A stretch of 5,062 nucleotides of DNA, taken from NCBI GenBank assembly GCA_009786045.1, contig WQTY01000201.1:1-5062 (forward strand), in the 5' to 3' direction. A model generated the notes under the pieces. It was not told where the DNA came from and ran no database searches. It worked only from the letters and a program-made list of their open reading frames with translations. A program made the translations under genes and the position numbers. This stretch comes from Pseudomonadota bacterium. Lineage in GTDB: Bacteria; Myxococcota_A; Bradymonadia; UBA4248. This document shows positions 1-4,710 of the stretch, one piece after another (within the stretch, counting starts at the first letter, position 1; every line of letters starts with the position of its first letter).

Positions 1-193
1 CCTTCCACGCCTCCTTGCTTCCTAGAATCTGCGCCATTTGGGCGCCGCGCTCTTGGCTAGTGCAATAATGTGCATCTTCGTCGTCAGCGGCGTCGTTGTG
101 GGCGGTGCTTCCTGGAATCTGCACCATTTCGACGCCCAGGCCGCCAGTGATAAGGCGAGTGCGATAGCAGCGCAGGGGGCGCGGCCCCCTCAA
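1..193 (-). CDS. Possible partial gene downstream of the PBP gene, running off the window start
   Basis: On the minus strand one frame has no stop from beyond 193 to the window edge, giving about 64 codons. A TTG at 193-191 is preceded by AAGGA with an 8-base gap, and that AAGGA lies in the last codons of the upstream transpeptidase gene, so coupled translation is conceivable. The predicted peptide is hydrophilic, with an acidic centre, and carries two related octapeptides 30 residues apart (EMVQIPGS at about 22-29 and QMAQILGS at about 52-59). These come from the 31-bp DNA repeat. An ATG at 127-125 is an alternative start but has no clear ribosome site. I do not recognise the protein. Against coding: the first codons run through a hairpin, and a plus-strand frame is also open over 26-193, so the open frame may simply reflect a non-coding repeat. 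Confidence 0.25.
   Translation of the reverse strand, partial: MRGPRPLRCYRTRLITGGLGVEMVQIPGSTAHNDAADDEDAHYCTSQERGAQMAQILGSKEAWK
16..46. repeat. 31-bp direct repeat, copy 1
   Basis: This copy matches positions 106-136 at 27 of 31 bases. The start-to-start distance is 90 bp, a multiple of three, so both copies fall in the same frame on either strand. It contains GCGCC and GGCGC arms around a 5-base centre, a small inverted repeat that is weaker in copy 2. It could be one unit of a dispersed or tandem repeat family, or repeated protein-coding sequence. Confidence 0.75.
106..136. repeat. 31-bp direct repeat, copy 2
   Basis: Second copy of the repeat at 16-46, with four mismatches. Only these two copies are visible, and the 59 bases between them are not obviously related to each other. 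Whether the family continues to the left of the window cannot be seen. Confidence 0.75.
174..190 (-). terminator. GC-rich hairpin after the penicillin-binding protein stop codon
   Basis: AGGGGGC and GCCCCCT form a perfect 7-bp stem around a 3-base loop, beginning 8 bases past the stop codon of the minus-strand transpeptidase gene. No T tract follows in the minus direction, so it is not a textbook intrinsic terminator. It may still act as a transcription end or as a 3' stabiliser. In the plus direction it is followed by an AT-rich stretch but no T run. Confidence 0.4.
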
Positions 194-197
194 TAAA

Positions 198-1454
198 TTA
201 ATCCTTGAAATAGACGCCCATGACGCGTGCGGCGACGTGGGTGCCCTTGATCCACCACTTCTCGGAGTTCACGACCAGTGCGCCTACGGCAAGTTTATCG
301 GCATGGCTGTCTTCGCCCCATCCGACGTACCAGTTGAAAGTGTAGAATGGGCGTTTATTCGAGAGGGTGCCTGTTTTGCCGCCGGTTCGCACGCCTTTTT
401 TCCAGCCTTTTCGGCCTGAGAATACCGAGCGGGCGGTGCCTTCGCGCGTGGTGCTTTCGCCCATCCGGGCGAGCGTTTGTGCGTTCTCAGCCGACATGGC
501 GACGAGCCAGGGCTGGGGTTTGACGGTGTAGATGACGGTGCCGTTGGCGTCGGTGATTTCGTCAACGAGGGTGGGGCGCATCATGACGCCCTGGTTGACG
601 ATGGCGGCGGCCAGCATGGCACCGTGCATGGGGCTCAGGTTCACGTGCCAGAAGCCTGCGGCCGTTTTGGCGCGTTCGATGTCGTCGTCGACGAACTCGG
701 CCTGGCTCACGTCGACATCCATTTCGAAGGGTATTTCGCGGTTAAAGGCGAATCGCAGGGAGATGGCTTCGAGATCTTCCTTGGAAAGGTGCTGATAGGC
801 AAGCCTTGCGATAACGGCATTGAGGGAGTGCGCGACGGCCTGTTCGAGGTTTGCGCAGGTTTTGTCGGTGCTCGGATTTCCGCGCACGTCGGATTCACTG
901 AGCATGCTTTGCCCGCCTGAGTAGCACACGCGGGCCTGGGTGTCGATGCTGCCTTTTTCGAGCAATGCGGCGGCACTGATCAGTTTAAAAACCGATGCAG
1001 AGGGCGCCACGGCACGCATGGCATAGTCGTCGATTTTTGGGTTTGCATTGGAAACGCTGGAGATAGCCAAAACGCGTCCGGTTTTGGGATCGATCACGAC
1101 GGCGCCGCCATAGGGAACGGTGTGTGCGCCAAGCGAAGCATCCAGGTTATTCTGGAGTGCGCGATTGAGGGAAAGTTTTGCACGGCGCCCCTTAGAGAGA
1201 GAGACGTAGGCGATGTCATTTTCCCAGACGATATCGGAAGGCTGAAAATGGACACCGGATTCCACGGCAATGGGCGCGATGGCAGCGGGCGGAGCGATGG
1301 CCACCTCGTTGGCATAGGCAAGCGTCTGAGCCAGGAAAGGCGTGCCTCTCATGTCGGAGAGCCACGACCATGCCAAAACAGCCGCCACCGTCAGCAGGCT
1401 TGCGAGTGTCACTTTGATCCAAATTTTTTGCGTACTTCGGCGCATCCTGCGCAT
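198..1454 (-). CDS. Penicillin-binding transpeptidase (compact, single-pass membrane protein)
   Basis: This is a 418-residue serine DD-transpeptidase predicted to cross-link peptidoglycan stem peptides in the periplasm. Residues 1-11 are basic (MRRMRRSTQK) and about 12-32 form one membrane segment, giving an N-in topology. After a short linker, residues about 90-130 carry the usual entry to the domain (AKLSLNRALQNNL, then GGAVVIDPKTGRVLA). All three catalytic motifs are present: S154-V-F-K157 (nucleophile and general base), S210-L-N212, and K360-T-G-T363. There is no glycosyltransferase domain, and the roughly 115 residues before the transpeptidase region are too few for the full pedestal domain of FtsI or PBP2. 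It is therefore a class B-like but minimal enzyme. The start is set by GAGGAGG at 1460-1466, five bases from the ATG. The frame stays open to 1811, but that extension runs through the heptamer repeat and is rejected. Its cellular role (division, elongation or sporulation) cannot be told from sequence. Confidence 0.9.
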   Translation of the reverse strand: MRRMRRSTQKIWIKVTLASLLTVAAVLAWSWLSDMRGTPFLAQTLAYANEVAIAPPAAIAPIAVESGVHFQPSDIVWENDIAYVSLSKGRRAKLSLNRALQNNLDASLGAHTVPYGGAVVIDPKTGRVLAISSVSNANPKIDDYAMRAVAPSASVFKLISAAALLEKGSIDTQARVCYSGGQSMLSESDVRGNPSTDKTCANLEQAVAHSLNAVIARLAYQHLSKEDLEAISLRFAFNREIPFEMDVDVSQAEFVDDDIERAKTAAGFWHVNLSPMHGAMLAAAIVNQGVMMRPTLVDEITDANGTVIYTVKPQPWLVAMSAENAQTLARMGESTTREGTARSVFSGRKGWKKGVRTGGKTGTLSNKRPFYTFNWYVGWGEDSHADKLAVGALVVNSEKWWIKGTHVAARVMGVYFKD

Positions 1455-1459
1455 AGTGT

Positions 1460-1466
1460 CCTCCTC
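1460..1466 (-). promoter_or_regulatory. Strong Shine-Dalgarno that fixes the transpeptidase start
   Basis: The minus strand reads GAGGAGG, then five bases, then ATG at 1454. This near-perfect ribosome site picks residue M1 of the 418-residue form over the upstream in-frame start at 1811 and over the ATG three codons downstream. Confidence 0.85.
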
Positions 1467-1509
1467 AGACTGACGGACGCCCCCTGCGTCTCGATCGAAC
1501 CACCCTGCC

Positions 1510-1538
1510 TTAGTACGCCTCCTTGGCGCCGGGATCAA
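1510..1538 (-). promoter_or_regulatory. Weak sigma-70-like promoter candidate for the transpeptidase gene
   Basis: On the minus strand TTGATC (1538-1533) is separated by exactly 17 bases from TACTAA (1515-1510). Match to consensus is 4 of 6 for the -35 and 3 of 6 for the -10. Transcription would begin near 1503, giving a leader of about 50 bases containing the strong ribosome site. The heptamer array would then end about 40 bp upstream of the -35 box. The match is weak and could be chance. Confidence 0.25.
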
Positions 1539-1577
1539 GTTTTTGGCAAAGTGTCCAGTATCCAGACTGGAGCTAAT

Positions 1578-1661
1578 CTGGCAACTGGCAACTGGCAACT
1601 GGCAACTGGCAACTGGCAACTGGCAACTGGCAACTGGCAACTGGCAACTGGCAACTGGCAA
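1578..1661. repeat. Heptanucleotide tandem array, 12 perfect copies of CTGGCAA
   Basis: The plus strand shows 12 uninterrupted copies of the 7-bp unit CTGGCAA (TTGCCAG on the other strand), 84 bp in all with no mismatch. It breaks off at once on both sides. The perfection suggests recent expansion by slippage, so copy number probably varies between strains. It lies in the divergent intergenic region, 124 bp upstream of the transpeptidase start and 137 bp upstream of the lipoprotein start. Short heptameric tandem repeats are known in other bacteria, such as the STRR sequences of filamentous cyanobacteria. I do not claim relatedness. Confidence 0.98.
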
Positions 1662-1702
1662 CACCATATGAAAATGGCAACGCCCTCGACATTGTATTTG
1701 CC

Positions 1703-1713
1703 TTGTGTCACAA
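1703..1713. promoter_or_regulatory. Perfect palindrome TTGTGTCACAA, possible operator
   Basis: TTGTG and CACAA are exact inverted arms around a single central base. The site lies between the heptamer array and the lipoprotein start, where a regulator of either divergent gene could bind. The arms recall half-sites of CRP/FNR-type regulators (TGTGA...TCACA), but the spacing is far too compact for a standard CRP site. It may be a chance palindrome. Confidence 0.25.
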
Positions 1714-1797
1714 TACTTGGCGTCGCAATGGATTTGGCATACTGCCGCCTTGTTTTGACAATGTTTCCGCCGCGGCGCAGCTCTGCATGCCCTTTCG

Positions 1798-3117
1798 ATG
1801 ACTTCTGCCATGCCTCACCTCATACACCGCACTTTTGCTGCACTGGCCGTGATGACTGCCGCAGGTTGCGACACGGTCGCAGAGATAACCTTCCATAACG
1901 AGCAGCTCGTCGAAGTGGCGGTTCAGGGCGTGGTTTCGTCCCGGTGCAGTTCGGCCGAGGGGGCCGATTTCGCACTTCGGATGACGATTCTCACCTCGCG
2001 CGACAGGCGCCTGGAACCAGGCATGCGTTTTTCTGACATGCAGGCGCCCATTGTTCCCGGAGAGAATTTCGTAGCAGACAATATCCTGTTCAGCGACGGA
2101 TGGCTTTTCGCAGTCGATGCCGATGGCCAGGACAGGACCTGCGCATCGGCGTCAGATTGCCGCGAGAGAGAATCATGCCTGCCGCTGGCTGGCCTGGGCC
2201 TTGATGATTACTATTATGCGCCCGCACAATACTGTGTCATTCCCACAACCATCAGCCTGTTGTCAGCACCGCGTTTTCACCACTACCGGGAATTGACACT
2301 TTCCGAAAATTCTTCTGTGACCAGCGACAACGCCAATGGCCGGACCATTGCCTTTATCCTCGATAATTCGTCGAGTCTGAACGGCAGCCAGCTAGATGGC
2401 GTCCCCAACGATATGCTCGCCACGGATCCCTATCAATATCGGCGCGTGGGCCTGACTGCCTTTCTCGAAGCACTCTCTGTTTCGCAGGTGCAATCGCCGC
2501 TATACGAATTTTCGGCGCACTTTGCCAATGGTGCAGGCATGGGAGGTGTTTTTGTTCCCTCCGAGACCTGGATTAAGACCATCGGTCAATTCAAAGCACA
2601 GATTCTGGATAAGTATCCGACACCCAGTGGTCTTTCGCCCATATACGAAGCAGCCCTGATGTCACTCGAACATGCCATGCAACACGGCAATGCGGCCTAT
2701 ACCAGAACACTTGTCGCCTTTACAGACGGTCCCCCCAGCAGCGACACTTCACTGGCAGCCTTTCAGTCAATGCTTGGCGCCTCGGGTCAGACGCCGCTGC
2801 ACTGGATTGACCTGCAGCCTGACGGACACCCGCCCTATCTTTCCTATGCCGCACGCGTGGCCCAGCAATGCGGCAGTTACCATTATATCCATCAGCCGAC
2901 ACAAATCCCCCCCATCATGCGGCGCATTGCCCTTAACACCGAATCGTACTGGGATATCGCAATTTCCCTGAGTACAAAACCCATGGCAGGGCAGGGATAC
3001 CGGCTGGCAACAGACTTTACCATTCGGCTCGGTGATATGGCAGTGCACTATGCTGCGCAAAGAAAGCTCAGCAACCATGCCGTCGAAGACGATCGGCTCT
3101 TCATCCTCCTGCCATAG
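1798..3117 (+). CDS. VWA-domain surface lipoprotein, CglB-like in architecture
   Basis: This 439-residue protein is exported and probably lipid-anchored. The N-terminus has a short hydrophobic stretch (about 12-20) ending in AAG-C24, a lipobox with Ala instead of the usual Leu at -3. Residues 25-175 form an unrecognised N-terminal domain with C50, C115, C121, C127 and C146. C115-X5-C121-X5-C127 resembles Cys stretches common in myxobacterial surface proteins. Residues about 182-380 are a von Willebrand A domain. The MIDAS metal site is represented by D189-N-S191-S-S193, the PSGLSPIYEA loop (276-285) with Ser where Thr is usual, and T309-D310-G311. Residues 380-439 form a C-terminal strand-rich tail. 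VWA domains bind protein ligands, often metal-dependently. Size, lipidation, cysteines and VWA domain recall the Myxococcus gliding adhesin CglB, but homology is inferred. The start is uncertain: neither ATG 1798 nor ATG 1810 has a ribosome site. It is followed after 24 bases by the barrel genes. Confidence 0.85.
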   Translation: MTSAMPHLIHRTFAALAVMTAAGCDTVAEITFHNEQLVEVAVQGVVSSRCSSAEGADFALRMTILTSRDRRLEPGMRFSDMQAPIVPGENFVADNILFSDGWLFAVDADGQDRTCASASDCRERESCLPLAGLGLDDYYYAPAQYCVIPTTISLLSAPRFHHYRELTLSENSSVTSDNANGRTIAFILDNSSSLNGSQLDGVPNDMLATDPYQYRRVGLTAFLEALSVSQVQSPLYEFSAHFANGAGMGGVFVPSETWIKTIGQFKAQILDKYPTPSGLSPIYEAALMSLEHAMQHGNAAYTRTLVAFTDGPPSSDTSLAAFQSMLGASGQTPLHWIDLQPDGHPPYLSYAARVAQQCGSYHYIHQPTQIPPIMRRIALNTESYWDIAISLSTKPMAGQGYRLATDFTIRLGDMAVHYAAQRKLSNHAVEDDRLFILLP

Positions 3118-3126
3118 CCTGATCAC

Positions 3127-3130
3127 GGAG
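3127..3130 (+). promoter_or_regulatory. Ribosome site GGAG deciding the barrel A start
   Basis: GGAG lies 11 bases before ATG 3142 but only 2 bases before the in-frame TTG at 3133. The latter gap is too short for initiation, so ATG 3142 is chosen. The site falls just after the lipoprotein stop, as expected within an operon. Confidence 0.55.
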
Positions 3131-3141
3131 TTTTGCACGCG

Positions 3142-3963
3142 ATGATTCGAAACGATTGGATATCGGCCTTTCGCCTCCTGCTGAGCTCACCCTGGATAAC
3201 GGCGTGCCTTATGACCCTGACGGTTTTGGCTTCGCGTGAATGCTGGGCTCAGATGGCATCAGAAGAATCAAATACGCCATCCGATGTGCAAATCTTCGAT
3301 CCGATGATCAGTGCCCGGGACAAGCAAATCGCTGCAATACAGCCGCGTCCCTTCTCAAAAGAAGGACGCGGAGAGCTGGCACTGGGCATAGGGACAATTG
3401 CCAATGATGTCTTCATCGTTTACCTGCCCGTCACGATCAGGGGGGGCTATCATTTCAAAGAATGGCTTTCCGCCGAGATTTCGGCATCTTTCATGGGATG
3501 TTTTGGATCGGACTCCGGGCCGCGCCACGAACGGGCCGCGGCACAGCATTGTGCACGGGTCCTGACACAGACCTATCACGCGCTCCAGAATCACAATACT
3601 GATCTGACGCAGGTTCGGGCCGTCGTCATCCAGGAGTACCAGGTGGCGCGCTTCTCCCTTAACCCCATCTGGTCCCCCTTCTCGTCGAAATTCAGCCTTG
3701 CCAGCGATGCCATCGTTCACTTTGATCTCAACCTGTCGGCAGGACTTGGGGTGCTCGTTGTCGAAGCACTCAGAGACACGGCATTGGGGAAATACACACT
3801 TGGCGCCAGCTTCGAGGGAAACCTTGGCCTTGGCCTTCGCTTCATTTTCAACGATGTCGCTGGTCTTCGACTCGACTTCCGGGAGTATTTCTATGGCAAA
3901 CAACATGGCCATGGTCTCGGCATGGCATCGGAACTGACACTGAGCGTGTCATTTCTGCTTTAG
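3142..3963 (+). CDS. Outer-membrane beta-barrel protein A (OMP_myx_plus-like)
   Basis: This 273-residue protein is secreted. It has a charged start (MIRNDW), a hydrophobic core at about 16-30, and a likely signal-peptidase cut after C34-W-A36. A linker of about 40 residues leads to alternating amphipathic strands that fill the rest of the chain. Recognised marks of the myxobacterial outer-membrane barrel family are the entry FSKEGRGELALGIG (71-84), then ANDVF (87-91), the GGYHFKEWL segment (101-109), NPIWSPFSSKF (174-184) in the place of the family's P-x-x-GK turn, and the late GLRLDFREYFY (241-251). The last strand ends SVSFLL. C120 and C137 flank a long polar segment and could form a disulfide in a loop. 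GltA, GltB and GltH of the Myxococcus gliding machine are small barrels of this general kind, but I cannot assign which, if any, this matches. The TTG at 3133 is a poorer start. Confidence 0.82.
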   Translation: MIRNDWISAFRLLLSSPWITACLMTLTVLASRECWAQMASEESNTPSDVQIFDPMISARDKQIAAIQPRPFSKEGRGELALGIGTIANDVFIVYLPVTIRGGYHFKEWLSAEISASFMGCFGSDSGPRHERAAAQHCARVLTQTYHALQNHNTDLTQVRAVVIQEYQVARFSLNPIWSPFSSKFSLASDAIVHFDLNLSAGLGVLVVEALRDTALGKYTLGASFEGNLGLGLRFIFNDVAGLRLDFREYFYGKQHGHGLGMASELTLSVSFLL

Positions 3964-3970
3964 GAGAAGG
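3962..3970 (+). promoter_or_regulatory. Purine-rich ribosome site for barrel B, overlapping the barrel A stop
   Basis: AGGAGAAGG overlaps the TAG stop of barrel A and ends five bases before ATG 3976. An ATG at 3971 meets a stop after two codons and is discarded. The overlap suggests translational coupling of the two barrels. Confidence 0.8.
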
Positions 3971-3975
3971 ATGCC

Positions 3976-4698
3976 ATGATATCACCCCTGCGCGTCTTAA
4001 ACTGCCTTGTCCTGACTTGTTTCATTGGAATATTGCCGCCATTTGCCGCCATTTGCCTTGGCCAGGAAAACTCGCTGGATGAGCGTCTTGAGCGTCACTG
4101 GACGACTCAGCCGGTACCGGCCCTGACGTCTGCACCATTGTTCCAGAAAGCCGGGCAATTCCAGATCGGGCTCAGTTTTGGCTATGTTCCTAACGATGCT
4201 TACCACAACTATTTCCCTTTCATGCTCGACCTTCACTACCACCTGACGCAGGAATGGGTTCTCGGACTGCGCGGCAGCATGCTGCTTGCGCGAAGTGACA
4301 CATCGCTCTCCCGATTCCTCACTTCGCACCAGCCCACGCTCGACATCCGCCAGCTCGGAGACACTCAGCTTGGCGATGTCTTCTTTCTGGCCTCCTATCG
4401 TCCGCTCTATGGAAAGTGGGCGATGCAAACGACTCACCTTGGCCACTTCGACTGGGGGGTGTTTTTGGGCATCGGAAGCATCATCGCGCAATCGCCCAAT
4501 GCGATGCGCACAAGTACCCAGACAAAAGCCCGCGTGGCGGGTATCGTCGGCATGGATGCCCACCTTTCCCTGACATCATGGCTGGCGCTTCGCCTGGAGG
4601 CTTCGATGCGCATGTATCAGGCGCATCAGGGATTTCTTCTTCCGTGTACACTGGCGCTCGGGGTGAGTTTCTTTTTCCCGCAGGCCGCCAACGACTAG
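3976..4698 (+). CDS. Outer-membrane beta-barrel protein B (OMP_myx_plus-like)
   Basis: This 240-residue protein has a signal peptide (hydrophobic core about 8-28, likely cut near C27-L-G29 before QENS). C27 does not sit in a lipobox because Ile occupies -1. The mature part opens with a charged stretch (SLDERLERHW), then the family signature SAPLFQKAGQFQIGLSFGYVPND (52-74), YFPFMLDLHYHLTQEW (79-94), RPLYGKW (142-148, the conserved P-x-x-GK turn), and SWLALRLEASMRMYQ (201-215) near the end. These features match barrel A in order, so the two are probably diverged paralogues. Barrel B keeps the YGK turn better. Predicted location is the outer membrane. Its signal-peptide region is encoded over a 10-bp tandem repeat. 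The tail after the last strand (PQAAND) extends beyond the usual aromatic end, which is atypical for barrels that end in Phe. Confidence 0.85.
   Translation: MISPLRVLNCLVLTCFIGILPPFAAICLGQENSLDERLERHWTTQPVPALTSAPLFQKAGQFQIGLSFGYVPNDAYHNYFPFMLDLHYHLTQEWVLGLRGSMLLARSDTSLSRFLTSHQPTLDIRQLGDTQLGDVFFLASYRPLYGKWAMQTTHLGHFDWGVFLGIGSIIAQSPNAMRTSTQTKARVAGIVGMDAHLSLTSWLALRLEASMRMYQAHQGFLLPCTLALGVSFFFPQAAND
4033..4057 (+). repeat. 2.5-copy 10-bp tandem repeat in the barrel B signal peptide
   Basis: TTGCCGCCAT occurs twice in tandem and is followed by TTGCC, with no mismatches. It encodes part of the hydrophobic core and C-region of the signal peptide (about residues 20-27). The unit length is not a multiple of three, so gain or loss of a copy would shift the frame before the mature protein. 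Confidence 0.9.
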
Positions 4699-4710
4699 GA
4701 CAATGCCGAT

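Larger units (their letters stand above)
1455..1797. other. Divergent intergenic region
   Basis: These 343 bp separate the minus-strand transpeptidase gene from the plus-strand envelope operon, so they should hold the promoters of both. They contain the transpeptidase ribosome site, a weak promoter candidate (1510-1538), a small palindrome TCCAGACTGGA (1561-1571), the 12-copy heptamer array (1578-1661) and the palindrome TTGTGTCACAA (1703-1713). I found no tRNA-like fold, no riboswitch I can name, and no convincing plus-strand promoter or ribosome site. Reading frames across it encode repeated heptapeptides on both strands, as expected from a 7-bp repeat without stops, and are not taken as genes. 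Confidence 0.8.

Noticed and set aside
68..196. Plus-strand 42-residue hydrophobic peptide starting MCIFVVSG
   Set aside because: It has no ribosome site, ends in the hairpin next to the transpeptidase gene, and the opposite strand is equally open. The hydrophobic look may be chance.
1578..1661. CRISPR-like array
   Set aside because: The units are 7 bp with no spacers. This is a simple tandem repeat.
1691..1719. Minus-strand TACAAT (1696-1691) as a -10 box for the transpeptidase
   Set aside because: The hexamer itself is good, but the sequence 17 bases upstream (CAAGTA) is not a -35 and there is no extended -10. The leader would run through the whole heptamer array.
1755..1783. Exact TTGACA on the plus strand as a -35 box for the lipoprotein operon
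   Set aside because: At spacings of 15 to 18 bases there is no -10-like hexamer, and transcription would start only a few bases before the ATG.
1455..1811. N-terminal extension of the transpeptidase frame to ATG 1811, adding 119 residues with an LPVASCQ heptapeptide repeated four times
   Set aside because: The extension merely translates the heptamer array and flanks, gives a Cys-rich peptide before a normal signal anchor, and ignores the near-perfect ribosome site at 1460-1466.
1122..1898. Plus-strand frame of 258 codons containing an LATGNWQ repeat
   Set aside because: It lies antisense to the transpeptidase N-terminal part, runs through the array and overlaps the lipoprotein start in another frame. 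It has no ribosome site and no family resemblance.
3133..3141. TTG 3133 as the start of barrel A
   Set aside because: The only ribosome site is two bases upstream, too close to initiate there. ATG 3142 is better spaced and keeps a normal signal peptide.
3355..3912. Long minus-strand frame of 185 codons opposite barrel A, and a similar one opposite barrel B (3997-4563)
   Set aside because: Both are antisense shadows of genes with signal peptides and family motifs, lack ribosome sites, and show no recognisable domain.
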